64,000 bases of DNA from Symsagittifera roscoffensis (GCF_963678635.1 NC_087068.1:37953436-38017435), one strand, 5' to 3'; numbered from the stretch's first letter, positions 1 to 13,599 are shown. Notes: generated by a model not told the origin, from the letters alone. Program-made: numbers and translations.

Positions 1-3000
1 AGCCGAAAAATTAGCCGCTGATACTTGATATAAATTCTTACGCTTCCGAGCTTTCCAAGTCATTCATCAGTCCTTATACTTGTCTCAGTTCCTCCCCCAC
101 CATATTTTGGTTAAAAAACCAATTTATAAAGTGTTTTTTTTATCAATTTAACGTGTTTCAGGACTTGTCTGAGGATTCCAACAAAACATAAGTAAAAAAA
201 TATAGGTTCATAAAATCAACTAGGTACTCCAATGCATTTGGTTTTTGATAGTCCGTTCAGTAAAAAGTCACAAAATTTCTGAAAACTCCTGGCGCCGAAA
301 CCAGGCCCATGGCTAGTCTTTTCACTTATAGAGAACCATTGGCGCTATAAATGCTGAGAGATTTTGTGAGTCTCCATCTAGTGCCCTATGGTCGAAACCA
401 GAATGTGAATCAATGTAAGAGAAGAACACGTAACCGTCCAATGAACCAATGACATCACTTATCCTTGGTAAGGTCCAACGTGTTTTTTCGATTTGACTGT
501 TTAGTCCTCTATATTCAAATATTATTCTGTAGGATCCGTCTTTTTCTCAGCGGGTGTAGATGGTGCTGCCCATTTTGAGTGATTTCCTTCAATTAGGTTG
601 ATTTTTTGTAAATATTACAATGTCGAACTTTGTAATTTGTGAACTGTAAGCGGATTGTTCAACAAAAACGCTTCCTTTGTCCTTCTTTTGTTTTTCTTTT
701 TTTTCTGATCACTCCGACAACAATTTAACATGTTTCAGGACCTACTTGTCTCAGGACTCCAAGGAAACAAAGGCACAAAACTATGCGCCCATCCAGTACA
801 CAATTTGGTCTCGTAATGCATCTTGCACAGTTTTTTCCTAATTTTGCGCTTATTATAGTTCATATTTCTGTATGTCAGCCAAATTGGTTTTGCATCGGCG
901 TTTAATTTGATTTTGTGTTTGATTTTCTCTCAAAGTTCTAGTCTACTCGAAAAGTTTTTGCTGAATTGCTGAATTGATAAATCTTCCAATACTGCGGTCG
1001 TTGCTTGCTACAGAAGAGTCCATTTGTCTGAATCTGATTTTTCAAATTGGTGTCATGAGCAATTTGGCTGTCTTGATATTTGTTAATAGCGTGGTTTTGC
1101 ATGTTTTGTACCTTCAGGTAACCTTGGCATGTTTTTTAATTTAAGCTAAAAGCCGAAAAATTAGCCGCTGATACTTGATATAAACTCTTACGCTTCCTAG
1201 CTTTCCAAGTCGTTCATCAGTCTTTATACTTGTCTCAAGTTTTCACCCACCATATTTTGATTGAAAAACCAATTTATAGAGTTTTTTAAATCAATTTAAC
1301 ATGTTCAGGACTTGTCTTAGGATTCCAACAAAACATAAGTAAAAAAAATATAGGTTCATAATATCAACGAGGTACTCAAATGAATTTGGTTTTTGATAGT
1401 CCATTCAGTGTTAGGTACCATAATTTCTGAAAACTACTGGCGCTGAAACCGGGCCCATGGCTAGTCTTTTCACTTATAGAGAACCATTGGCGCTATAAAT
1501 GCTGAGAGATTTTGTGAGTCTCCATCTAGTGCCCTTTGATCGAAACTAGAATGTAAATCAATGTAAGAGAAGAGCACGTAGCCTTCCAATGAACCAATGA
1601 CATCACTTATCCTTGGTAAAGACCAACGTGTCTTTTCGATTTGACTGTTTAGCCCTCTATATTCAACTACTATTATGTAGGATCCGTCTTTTTCTTAGCG
1701 GGTGTAGATCGTGCTGCCCATTCTGAGTGATTTGATTAAATTATGTTGATTTTTTTCTAAACATTACAATGCCAAATTTTGTAATTTTTGAAGTGTAAGC
1801 GGATTGCTCAACAAAAACGCTTCCATTGTCAATCTTTTGTTCTTCTTTTTTGTCTGATCACTCCTACAAAAGCTTAACATGTTTCAGGACTTACTTGTCT
1901 CAGGACTCCAAGGAAATATAGGGACAAAATTATGCGCCCATCCAGTGCACAATTTGGCCTCCTATTGCATCTTTTACAAATTTTTTCCTATTTTTGCGCT
2001 TATTATAGTTCATATTTCTGTATGTCAGCCGAATTGGTTTCGCATCGGCGTTTGATTTAATTTTGTGTTTGATTTTCTCCTAAAGTTCTAGTCTACTCGA
2101 AAAATTTTTGCTGAATTGTTAAGGCTTCCAATACTGCGGTCGTTGCTTGCTACTAAAGAGTCCGTTTGCCTGAACCTGATTTTTCAAATTGGTGTCATGA
2201 GCATTTTGGCTGTCTTGATATTTGTTAATAGCTTGATTTTGCATGTTTTGTACCTTCAGGTAACCTTCGCATGTTATTCAAGTTAAACTAAAAGCCGAAA
2301 AATTAGCCGCTGATACTTGATTCAAACTCTAACTCTTCCGAGCTTTCCAAGCCGTTCATCAGTCCTTATACTTGTCTAAAGTCTTCCTCCACCATATTTT
2401 GATTAAAAAAAACAATTATTCAAGTGTTTTTAATCAATTTAACATGTTTCAGGACTTGTGTTAGGATTCCAACAAAACATAAGTAAAAAAAAATTTAGGT
2501 TCATAATATCAACTAGGTACTCCAATGCATTTGGTTTTTGATAGTCCGTTCAGTATTAAGTCCCATAATTTCTGAAAACTCCTGGCGCTGAAACCGGGCC
2601 CATGGCTAGTCTTTTCATTATAGAAAACCATTGGCGCTAAAAATGCTGAGAGATTTTGTGAGTCTCCATCTAGTGCCCTATGGTCGAAACTAGAATGTAA
2701 ATCAAGGTAAGAGAAGAGCACGTAGCCATCCAATGAACCAATGACATCATTCATCCTTGGTAAGGACCAACGTGTCTTTTCGATTTGACTGTTTAGCTCG
2801 CTATACTCAACTACTATTCTGTCGGGTTCGTTTTTTTCGTAGCGAGTGTAGATGGTGCTGCCAATTTTGAGTGACTTGATTCTACTAGTTTGCTTTTTTC
2901 TAAACATTACAATGCCAAATTAAGTACTTGGTGAATTGTAAGCGGTTTGCGAAACAGGAATTCACCCACAGTTTTTCTTTTGTTCTTCTATTTTCTTTGA

Positions 3001-3790
3001 TTGTCCTAAAAACGTTTTAACTGTTTTATGGACTCATTTGACAAGTTTGAGGACAGCTTTAAGGACTCAGGAATCCAAGAACATACGGGCACAAAACTGT
3101 GCGACTATCTAGTGCACAATTTGACTTCGTAATGAATCTTCCACGACTTCTGCTTATCTTTGCGCTTTTTATGGTTCAGACTTCTGTATGTCAGCCGAAT
3201 TGGTTTCGCATCGGGGTTTAATTTGATTTTGTGTTTGATTTTCTCCTAAAGTTCTCAGTCTACTCGAAAACTTTTTGCTGAATTGATAAGATTTCTAATA
3301 ATGCGGTCGTTGCTTGCTACTGAAGAGTCCATTTGCTTGAACCTGATTTTTCAAATTGGTGTCATGAGCAATTTGATTGTCATGATATTTGTTAATAGCT
3401 TGTTTTCGCATGTTTTGTAACTTTAGGTAACCTTCGCATGTTATTTACCTTCAGGTTATAAAGTATTTCGTTTTTTAAATCAATTTAACATGTTTCAGGA
3501 CTTGGCTTGGGATTCCAACAGAACATAAGTAAAAAAGTTTAGGTTCATAATATCAACTAGGTACTCCAACGCAAATGGTTTTGGTAGTCCGTTCAGTATT
3601 AAATCCCATAATTTAAGAAAACTCCTGGCGCTGAAACCGGGCCGATGGCTAGTCTTTTCACTTATAGTGAACCATCGGCGCTATAAATGCTGAGAAATTT
3701 TGTGAGTCTCCAACTAGTTCCCTTTGATCGAAACTAGAATGTAAATCAATGTAAGCGAAGAGCACGTAGCCGTCCAATGAACCAATGACA
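1..3790. repeat. Higher-order repeat, copy 1 (about 3.3 satellite units)
   Basis: This block of more than three satellite units recurs with only scattered differences at 4466-7857. The offset is 4465 bp at first, 4438 after about 6150, and 4067 after 7081, which records two deletions in the second copy. The left end may lie outside the window. Confidence 0.9.
2509..2907 (-). pseudogene. Ty3/Gypsy-like RT palm relic, best open copy
   Basis: A 132-residue open frame on the - strand inside a satellite unit. It reads in the order expected for an LTR-retrotransposon RT: a positively charged start, then EYSELNSQ (family form DYRxLN), WSLPRMNDVIGSLDG (PLPRIDDLLDxLxG), and YLDLHSSF, which keeps the first catalytic Asp of the (S/T)xLDLxSGY motif. 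GPGFSARSFQKLWDLIL corresponds to MPFGLxNAPxTFQRLMxxVL. The frame ends just before the second catalytic motif. After a one-base shift the sequence reads EYLVDIM where a functional RT has YxDD. It has no start context, no gag and no LTRs. It is a relic preserved by satellite amplification, not a working gene. Confidence 0.75.
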
Positions 3791-4060
3791 TAACTTATCC
3801 TTGGTAAGGACCAGCTTGTCTTTTCGAGTTGACTGTTTAGCCCTCTATATTCAACTACTATTCTGTAGGATCCGTCTTTTTCTTAGCGGGTGTAGATCGT
3901 GCTGCCCATTCTGAGTGATTTGATTAAATTAGGTTGATTTTTTTCTAAACATTACAATGCCAAATTTTTAACTTATGAAGTGTAAGCGGATTGCGCAACA
4001 AAAACGTTTCCTTTGTCATTCTTTTGTTCTTCTTTTTTTTCTGATCACTCCGACAAAAGC

Positions 4061-4417
4061 TTAACTTGTTTCAAGACTTACTTGTCTCAGGACTCCAAGG
4101 AAATAAAGGCACAAAACTATGCGCCCATCCACTACACAATGCATCTTGCTTAGTTTTTTCCTAATTTTGCGCTTATTATAGTTCATATTTTTGTATGTCA
4201 GCCAAATTGGTTTCGCATCGGCGTTTAAATTGGTTTTGTGTTTGATTTTCTCCTTAAGTTCTAGTCTACTCGAAAAGCTTTTGCTGAATTGATAAGGCTT
4301 CCAATACTGCGTTCGTTGCTTGCTACTGAAGAGTCCGTTTGCCTGAACCTGATTTTTCAAATTGGTGTCATGAGCGTTTTGGCTGTCTTGATATTTGTTA
4401 ATAGCTTGGTTTTGCAT
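4061..4417 (-). pseudogene. Pol linker segment upstream of RT (satellite-borne relic)
   Basis: A 118-residue - strand frame. The part HKTNLNADAKPIWLTY resembles the segment that precedes RT in Ty3/Gypsy polyproteins, where an H-x-I-x-T-x-DAKPIR-x-x-x-R pattern is usual. It lies directly upstream, in transcription order, of the RT palm relic of the same unit. A block of about 250 bp between the two has no recognisable pol similarity. No protease D(T/S)G motif was found. Most satellite units carry this segment in more damaged form. Confidence 0.6.
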
Positions 4418-4465
4418 GTTTTTTACCTTCAGGTAACCTTTGCATGTTATTTAATTTAAGCTAAA

Positions 4466-7400
4466 AGCCGAAAAATTAGCCGCTGATACTTGATATAAAT
4501 TCTTACGCTTCCGAGCTTTCTAAGTCATTCATCAGTCCTTATACTTGTCTCAGTTCCTCTCCCACCATATTTTGGTTAAAAAACCAATTTATAAAGTGTT
4601 TTTTTTATCAATTTAACATGTTTCAGGACTTGTCTGAGGATTCCAACAAAACATAAGTAAAAAAATATAGGTTCATAAAATCATCTGGGTACTCCAATGC
4701 ATTTGGTTTTTGATAGTCCGTTCAGTAAAAAGTCACAAAATTTCTGAAAACTCCTGGCGCCGAAACCAGGCCCATGGCTAGTCTTTTCACTTATAGAGAA
4801 CCATTGGCGCTATAAATGCTGAGAGATTTTGTGAGTCTCCATCTAGTGCCATATGGTCGAAACCAGAATGTGAATCAATGTAAGAGAAGAACACGTAACC
4901 GTCCAATGAACCAATGACATCACTTATCCTTGGTAAGGTCCAACGTGTTTTTTCGATTTGACTGTTTAGTCCTCTATATTCAAATATTATTCTGTAGGAT
5001 CCGTCTTTTTCTCAGCGGGTGTAGATGGTGCTGCCCATTTTGAGTGATTTCCTTCAATTAGGTTGATTTTTTGTAAATATTACAATGTCGAACTTTGTAA
5101 TTTGTGAACTGTAAGCGGATTGTTCAACAAAAACGCTTCCTTTGTCCTTCTTTTGTTTTTCTTTTTTTTCTGATCACTCCGACAACAATTTAACATGTTT
5201 CAGGACCTACTTGTCTCAGGACTCCAAGGAAACAAAGGCACAAAACTATGCGCCCATCCAGTACACAATTTGGTCTCGTAATGCATCTTGCACAGTTTTT
5301 TCCTAATTTTGCGCTTATTATAGTTCATATTTCTGTATGTCAGCCAAATTGGTTTTGCATCGGCGTTTAATTTGATTTTGTGTTTGATTTTCTCTCAAAG
5401 TTCTAGTCTACTCGAAAAGTTTTTGCTGAATTGCTGAATTGATAAATCTTCCAATACTGCGGTCGTTGCTTGCTACAGAAGAGTCCATTTGCCTGAATCT
5501 GATTTTTCAAATTGGTGTCATGAGCAATTTGGCTGTCTTGATATTTGTTAATAGCGTGGTTTTGCATGTTTTGTACCTTCAGGTAACCTTGGCATGTTTT
5601 TTAATTTAAGCTAAAAGCCGAAAAAATAGCCGCTGATACTTGATATAAACTCTTACGCTTCCTAGCTTTCCAAGTCGTTCATCAGTCTTTATACTTGTCT
5701 CAAGTTTTCACCCACCATATTTTGATTGAAAAACCAATTTATAGAGTTTTTTAAATCAATTTAACATGTTCAGGACTTGTCTTAGGATTCCAACAAAACA
5801 TAAGTAAAAAAAATATAGGTTCATAATATCAACGAGGTACTCAAATGAATTTGGTTTTTGATAGTCCATTCAGTGTTAGGTACCATAATTTCTGAAAACT
5901 CCTGGCGCTGAAACCGGGCCCATGGCTAGTCTTTTCACTTATAGAGAACCATTGGCGCTATAAATGCTGAGAGATTTTGTGAGTCTCCATCTAGTGCCCT
6001 TTGATCGAAACTAGAATGTAAATCAATGTAAGAGAAGAGCACGTAGCCTTCCAATGAACCAATGACATCACTTATCCTTGGTAAAGACCAACGTGTCTTT
6101 TCGATTTGACTGTTTAGCCCTCTATATTCAACTACTATTATGTAGGATCCGATGTAGGATCCGAGTGATTTGATTAAATTATGTTGATTTTTTTCTAAAC
6201 ATTACAATGCCAAATTTTGTAATTTTTGAAGTGTAAGCGGATTGCTCAACAAAAACGCTTCCATTGTCAATCTTTTGTTCTTCTTTTTTGTCTGATCACT
6301 CCTACAAAAGCTTAACATGTTTCAGGACTTACTTGTCTCAGGACTCCAAGGAAATATAGGGACAAAATTATGCGCCCATCCAGTGCACAATTTGGCCTCC
6401 TATTGCATCTTTTACAAATTTTTTCCTATTTTTGCGCTTATTATAGTTCATATTTCTGTATGTCAGCCGAATTGGTTTCGCATCGGCGTTTGATTTAATT
6501 TTGTGTTTGATTTTCTCCTAAAGTTCTAGTCTACTCGAAAAATTTTTGCTGAATTGTTAAGGCTTCCAATACTGCGGTCGTTGCTTGCTACTGAAGAGTC
6601 CGTTTGCCTGAACCTGATTTTTCAAATTGGTGTCATGAGCATTTTGGCTGTCTTGATATTTGTTAATAGCATGATTTTGCATGTTTTGTACCTTCAGGTA
6701 ACCTTCGCATGTTATTCAAGTTAAACTAAAAGCCGAAAAATTAGCCGCTGATACTTGATTCAAACTCTAACTCTTCCGAGCTTTCCAAGCCGTTCATCAG
6801 TCCTTATACTTGTCTAAAGTCTTCCTCCACCATATTTTGATTAAAAAAACCAATTATTCAAGTGTTTTTAATCAATTTAACATGTTTCAGGACTTGTGTT
6901 AGGATTCCAACAAAACATAAGTAAAAAAAAATTTAGGTTCATAATATCAACTAGGTACTCCAATGCATTTGGTTTTTGATAGTCCGTTCAGTATTAAGTC
7001 CCATAATTTCTGAAAACTCCTGGCGCTGAAACCGGGCCCATGTCTAGTCTTTTCATTATAGAAAACCATTGGCGCTAACTGTTTTAACTGTTTTATGGAC
7101 TCATTTGACAAGTTTGAGGACAGCTTTAAGGACTCAGGAATCCAAGAACATACGGGCACAAAACTGTGCGACTATCTAGTGCACAATTTGACTTCGTAAT
7201 GAATCTTCCACGACTTCTGCTTATCTTTGCGCTTTTTATGGTTCAGACTTCTGTATGTCAGCCGAATTGGTTTCGCATCGGGGTTTAATTTGATTTTGTG
7301 TTTGATTTTCTCCTAAAGTTCTCAGTCTACTCGAAAACTTTTTGCTGAATTGATAAGATTTCTAATAATGCGGTCGTTGCTTGCTACTGAAGAGTCCATT

Positions 7401-7857
7401 TGCTTGAACCTGATTTTTCAAATTGGTGTCATGAGCAATTTGATTGTCATGATATTTGTTAATAGCTTGTTTTCGCATGTTTTGTAACTTTAGGTAACCT
7501 TCGCATGTTATTTACCTTCAGGTTATAAAGTATTTCGTTTTTTAAATCAATTTAACATGTTTCAGGAATTGGCTTGGGATTCCAACAGAACATAAGTAAA
7601 AAAGTTTAGGTTCATAATATCAACTAGGTACTCCAACGCAAATGGTTTTGGTAGTCCGTTCAGTATTAAATCCCATAATTTAAGAAAACTCCTGGCGCTG
7701 AAACCGGGCCGATGGCTAGTCTTTTCACTTATAGTGAACCATCGGCGCTATAAATGCTGAGAAATTTTGTGAGTCTCCAACTAGTTCCCTTTGATCGAAA
7801 CTAGAATGTAAATCAATGTAAGCGAAGAGCACGTAGCCGTCCAATGAACCAATGACA
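4466..7857. repeat. Higher-order repeat, copy 2, with two internal deletions
   Basis: Near-identical to 1-3790. Near 6150 about 38 bp are replaced by a short duplicated gtaggatccgat sequence, a net loss of 27 bp. At 7078-7081 a 371-bp deletion joins the RT palm directly to the linker region. Similarity falls to the ordinary inter-unit level after 7857, so the breakpoint is inside a unit, as expected for unequal recombination between units. Confidence 0.88.
6947..7159 (-). pseudogene. RT relic fused to upstream segment by 371-bp deletion
   Basis: The frame begins in the linker-side sequence and continues directly into the C-terminal part of the RT palm (HGPGFSARSFQKLWDL). The join at 7078-7081 corresponds to the 371-bp deletion that distinguishes this copy from 2637-3014. 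The palm motif with the first catalytic Asp is lost. It shows that the frame is not under selection. Confidence 0.65.
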
Positions 7858-8761
7858 TCACTTATCCTTGGTATGGACCAACGTGTCTTTTCGATTTGAC
7901 TGTTTAGCCCTCTATATTCAAATATTATTCTGTAGGATCCGTCTTTTTCTTAGCGGGTGTAGATGGTGCTGCCCATTTTGAGTGATTTGATTCAATTAGG
8001 TTGCTTTTGTCTAATTATTACAAAGCCAAACTTATGTGTGAAATGTAAGAGGATTCCGCAACAAGAACGCTTCCTTTGTCCTTCTTTTGTTCTTCTTTTT
8101 TTCTGATCACTCCGACAAAAACTTAACATGTTTCAGGATTTACTTGTCTCAGGACTCCAAAGAAATACAGGCACAAAATTATGCGCCCATCCAGTGCACA
8201 ATTTGGCCTCGAAATGAATCTTCCACAACTTTTTCCTATTTTTGCCCTTATTATAACTCATGTGTCTGTATGTCAGCCGAATTCGTTTCGCATCGGCGTT
8301 TCATTTGATTTTGTGTATGATTTTCTCCCAAATTTCCAGTCTACTCGAAAAGTTTTTGCTGAATTGCTGAATTGATACGGCTTCCAATACTGCGGTCGTT
8401 GCTTGCTACAGAAGAGTCAATTTGCCTGAACCTGATTTTTCAAATTGGTGTCATGAGCATTTTGGCTGTTTTGATATTTGTTAAAAGCGTGGTTTTGCAT
8501 GTTTTGTACCTTCAGGTAACCTTCGCATGTTATTTATTTTAAGCTAAAAGCCGAAAATTTAGCCGCTGATATTTGATATAAATTCTTACGATTCCTAGCT
8601 TTCCAAGTCTTTCATCAGTCCTTATACTTGTCTCAAGTTTTCACCCACCATATTTTGATTGAAAAACCAATCTATAAAGTTTTTTAAATAAATTTAACAT
8701 GTTTCAGGACTTGTCTTAGGATTCCAACAAAACATAAGTAAAAAAATATAGGTTCATAATA

Positions 8762-8983
8762 TCAACAAGGTACTCCAATGCATTTGGTTTTTGATAGTCC
8801 GTTCAGTATTAGGTCCCATAGTTTCTGAAAACTCCTGGCGCTGAAACTGGGCCCATGGCGAGTCCTTGGCGCTATAACCCCTGGCGCTATAAATGCTGAG
8901 AAATTTTGCGAGTCTCTATCTAGTGCCCTTTGGTCGAAACTAAAATGTAAATCAATGTAAGAGAAGAGCACGTAGCCGTCCAA
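8762..8983 (-). pseudogene. RT palm relic fragment with small duplication
   Basis: Encodes SYIDLHFSFDQRAL and SARSFQKLWDLIL, the central and C-terminal palm pieces. Between them the + strand carries a short local duplication (ccttggcgctataacccctggcgctataa), also seen in the unit at 12680-12722. It is one of many equivalent relics in the array. Confidence 0.6.
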
Positions 8984-9399
8984 TGAACCAATGACATCAC
9001 TTATCTGTGGTAAGGAGCAGCTTATGTTTTCGATTTGACTGTTTAGCCCTCTATATTCAACTACTCTTCTGTAGAATTCGTCTTTTTCTTAACGGGTGTA
9101 GCTTGTGCTGCCCATTTTGAGAAATTTGATTCAACTAGTTTGCTTTTTCTAACCAATACAATGCCAAATTAATTATTTGGTGAATTGTAAGCGGTTTGCG
9201 AAACAAGAATTCACCCACAATTTTTCTTTCGTTCTTTTTTCTTTGATTGTCCTGACAAAGTTTTAACTGGTTTATGGACTCATTTGACAAGTTTGAGGAC
9301 AGCTTTAAGAACTCAGGAATCCAAGAACATGCGGGCACAAAACTGTACGCCTATCTAGTGCACAATTTGACTTCGTAATGAATCTTCCACGACTTCTTC

Positions 9400-10165
9400 T
9401 TATATTTGCGCTTTTTATGGTTCAGACTTCTGTATGTCAGCCGAATTGGTTTCGCATTGGCGTTTAATTTGTTTTTGTGTTTGATTTTCTCCTAAAGTTC
9501 TCAGTCTACTCGAAAACTTTTTGCTGAATTGATAAGATTTCTAATAATGCGGTCGTTGCTTGCTACTGAAGAGTCCGTTTGCTTGAACCTAATTTTTCAA
9601 ATTGGTGTCCTGAGCAATTTGATTGTCATGATATTTGTTAATAGCTTGTTTTCGCATGTTTTGTACCTTTATGTAACATTCGCATGTTATTTACCTTCAG
9701 GTAAAAGCAGAAAAGTTGGCCGCTGATACTTGATAATAAATCTTACCCTTTCAAGCTTTCCAAGTTGTTCATAATTCCTTAGACTTGTCTCAGGTCTTTA
9801 CCCCACCATATTTTGATTAAAAAACCAAGTTATAAAGTATTTCTTTTTTTAAATCAATTTAACATGTTTCAGGACTTGGCTTGGGATTCCAACAGAACAT
9901 AAGTAATAAATTTTAGGTTCATAATATCAACTAGGTACTCCAACGCAAATGGTTTTGGTAGTCCGTTCAGTATTAAATCCCATAATTTCAGAAAACTCCT
10001 AGCGCTGAAACCGGGCCCATGGCTAGTCTTTTCACTTATAGTGAACCATTGGCGCTATAAATGCTGAAAAATTTTGTGAGTCTCCAACTAATGCCCTTTG
10101 ATCGAAACTAGAATGTAAATCAATGTAAGAGAAGAGCACGTAGCCGTCCAATGAACCAATGACAT
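9400..10165. repeat. Recently copied satellite block (source or copy)
   Basis: Bases 9400-9826 recur almost exactly at 10543-10970 (offset about 1144), and 9490-10165 recurs at 13600-14280 (offset about 4112). All three share the rare agcagaaaagttggccgc version of the unit marker, so they descend from one recent source. Confidence 0.85.
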
Positions 10166-10542
10166 CACTTATCCCTGGTAAGTACCAGCTAGTGTTTTCG
10201 ATTTGACTATTTAGCCCTCTATATTCAACTACTGTTCTGTCGGAGCCGTCTTTTTCTTAGCGGGTGTAGATGGTGCTGCCCATTTTGAGTGATTTGATTC
10301 AATAATGTTACTTTTGTCTAATTATTACAAAGCCAAACTTATGTGTGAAGTGTAAGAGGATTCCGCAACAAGAAGGCTTCCTTTGTCCTTCTTTTGTTCT
10401 TCTTTTTTTTCTGATCACTCCGACAACAATTTAACATGTTTCAGGACTTACTTGTCTCAGGACTCCAAGGAAATACAGGCAGAAAATTATGCGCCCATCC
10501 AGTGCACAATTTGGCCTCGTAATGCATCTTCCATAACTTTTT

Positions 10543-10970
10543 CCTATATTTGCGCTTTTTATGGTTCAGACTTCTGTATGTCAGCCGAATTGGTTTCGCA
10601 TTGGCGTTTAATTTGTTTTTGTGTTTGATTTTCTCCTAAAGTTCTCAGTCTACTCGAAAACTTTTTGCTGAATTGATAAGATTTCTAATAATGCGGTCGT
10701 TGCTTGCTACTGAAGAGTCCGTTTGCTTGAACCTAATTTTTCAAATTGGTGTCCTGAGCAATTTGATTGTCATGATATTTGTTAATAGCTTGTTTTCGCA
10801 TGTTTTGTACCTTTATGTAACATTCGCATGTTATTTACCTTCAGGTAAAAGCAGAAAAGTTGGCCGCTGATACTTGATAATAAATCTTACCCTTTCAAGC
10901 TTTCCAAGTTGTTCATAATTCCTTAGACTTGTCTCAGGTCTTTACCCCACCATATTTTGATTAAAAAACC
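10543..10970. repeat. Copy of satellite block 9400-9826, ending at a deletion junction
   Basis: Near-identical to 9400-9826. At 10970 the sequence jumps from the start of one unit (attttgattaaaaaacc) to gtttaatttgattttgtg, which lies late in the next unit. Roughly 750 bp of a normal unit are missing, so the following unit marker comes early at 11235. Confidence 0.82.
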
Positions 10971-12091
10971 GTTTAATTTGATTTTGTGTTTGATTTTGTG
11001 TTTGATTTTCTCCCAAAGTTCTAGTCTACTCGAAAAGTTTTTGCTGAATTGCTGAATTGATAAGACTTCTAATACTGCGGTCGTTGCTTGCTACAGAAGA
11101 GTCCATTTGCCTGAATCTGATTTTTCAAATTGGTGTCATGAGCTTTTTGGCTGTCCTGATATTTGTTAATAGCGTGGTTTTGCATGTTTTTTTACCTTTA
11201 GGAAATCTTCGCATGTTATTTAATTTAAGATAAAAGCCGAAAAATTAGCCGCCGATATTTGATATAAACTCTTACGCTTCCGAGCTTTCCAAGTCGTTCA
11301 TCAGTCCTTATACTTGTCTCAGGTCTTCCCCACCATATTTTGATTAAAAAACCAATTTACAAAGTGTTTTTTTTTAAATCAATATAACATGTTTCAGGAC
11401 TTGCCTTAGGATTCCAACAAAACATAAGTAAAACAAATATAGGTTCATAATATCAACTAGGTACTCCAATGCATTTGGTTTTTGATAGTCCGTTCAGTAT
11501 AAAGTCCCATAGTTTCTGAAAACTCCTGGCGCAGAAACCGGGCCCATGGCTAGTCTTTTCATTTATAGAGAACCAGTGGCGCTATAAATGCTGAGAGATT
11601 TTGTGAGTTTCCATCTAGTGCCCTTTGATCGAAACTAGAATGTAAATCAAGGTAAGAGAAGAGCACGTAGCCGTCCAATGAACCAATGACATCACTTATC
11701 CTTGGTAAGGACCAACGGGTCTTTTCGATTTGACTGTTTAGCCCTCTATATTCAAATGTTATTCTGTAGGATCCGTCTTTTTCTTAGCGGGTGTAGATGG
11801 TGCTGCCCATTTTGAGTGATTTGATTCAATTAGGTTGATTTTTTCTAAACATTACAATGCCAAACTTTGTAATTTGTGAAGTTTAAGCGGATTGCCCAAC
11901 AAGAAGGCTTCCTTTGTCCTTCTTTTGTTCTTCTTTTTTTTCTGATCACTCCGACAAAAATTTAACATGTTTCAGGACTTACTTGTCTCAGGACTCCAAG
12001 GAAATACAGGCACAAAATTATGCGCCCATCCAGTGCACAATTTGGCCTCGTAATGCATCTTCCACAATTTTTTCCTGTTTTTGCGCTTATT

Positions 12092-12331
12092 CTAGTTCAT
12101 ATTTCTGTATGTCAGCCGAATCGGTTTCGCATCGGCGTTTATTTTGATTTTGTGTTTGATTTTCTCCCAAATTTCTAGTCTCCTCGAAAAGTTTTTGCTG
12201 AATTGATAAGGCTTCCAATACTGCGGTCGTTGCTTGCTACTGAAGAGTCCGTTTGCTTGAACCTGATTTTTCAAGTTGGTGTCATGAGCATTTCGGCTGT
12301 CTTGATATTTGTTAATAGCTTGGTTTTGCAT
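12092..12331 (-). pseudogene. Pol linker relic in satellite unit
   Basis: A 79-residue frame containing KIKINADAKPIRLTYRNM, the clearest copy of the DAKPIR motif that precedes RT in Ty3/Gypsy pol. Stop codons follow before the RT palm of the same unit. Confidence 0.6.
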
Positions 12332-12593
12332 GTTTTGTACCTTCAGGTAACCTTCGCACGTTATTTAAGTTAAGCTAAAAGCCGAAAATTTAGCCGCTGA
12401 TACTTGATTTAAACTCTAACGCTTCCGAGCTTTCCAAACCGTTCATCAGTCCTTATACTTGTCTAAGGTCTTCCTCCACCATAATTTGATTAAAAACCAA
12501 TTATTTAAGTGTTTTTTAATCAATTTAACATGTTTCAGGACTTGTCTTAGGATTCCAACAAAAACATAAGTAAAAAAATATAGGTTCATAATA

Positions 12594-12803
12594 TCAACTA
12601 GGTACTCCAATGCATTTGGTTTTTGATAGTCCGTTCAGTATTAGGTCCCAAAATTTCTGAAAAATCCTGGCGCTGAAACTGGGCCCATGGCGAGTCCTTG
12701 GCGCTATAACCCTTGGCGCTATCAATGCTGAAAAATTTTGTGAGTCTCCGTCCAGTGCCCTTTGATCGAAACTAGAATGTAAATCAATGTAAGAGAAGAG
12801 CAC
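12594..12803 (-). pseudogene. RT palm relic fragment
   Basis: Carries SYIDLHSSFDQRALDGDS and SARIFQKFWDLIL. It has the same local ggcgctat duplication as the unit at 8762-8983, so the two units are closely related despite lying 3.8 kb apart. Confidence 0.6.
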
Positions 12804-13599
12804 GTAGCCGTCAAATGAACCAATGACATCACTTAACTTTGGTAAGGAGCAGCTTGTCTTTTCGATTTGACTGTTTAGCCCTCTATATTCAAATATTATT
12901 CTGTAGGATCCGTCTTTTTCTTAGCGGGTGTAGCTTGTGCTGCCCTTTTTGAGAAAATTGATTCGACTAGTTTGCTTTTTCTAGCCATTACAATGCCAAA
13001 CTAAGTATTTGGTGAATTGTAAGCGGTTTGCGAAACAAGAATTCACCCACAGTTTTTCTTTTGTTCTTCTAATTTCTTTGATTGTCCTGAAAACGTTTTA
13101 ACTGGTTTATGGACTCATTTGACAAATTTGAGGACAGTTTTAAGGACCCGGTTATCCAAGAACATGCGGGCACAAAACTGTGCGCCTATCTAGTGCACAA
13201 TTTGACTTCGTAATGAATCTTCCATGACTTCTTCTTATCTTTGCCCTTTTTTATAGTTCATACATCTTTCTTGTTCATGTTTTTTTTTCTAATCAATACA
13301 ATGCTAAGTTTGTGTTTTGTGAAGTTTAAGCGGATTCCGCAACAAGAACCCTCCCTTCGTTCATCTTTTGTTCTTTTTTTTTTCAGATCACTCCGACGAA
13401 AAATTAACATGTTTCGGGTTTGTCTCAGGACTCCATGGAAAAAGAGGCCCAAAATTGTGCGCCTATCCAGTGCACAAATTGACCTCATAGTGCATCTTCC
13501 ACAATTTTTTCTTATCTTTGCGCTTTTTCTAGTTCATACTTCTGTATGTCAGCCGAATTGGTTCGTCATCGGCTCTTATTTTGATTTTGTGTTTGATTT

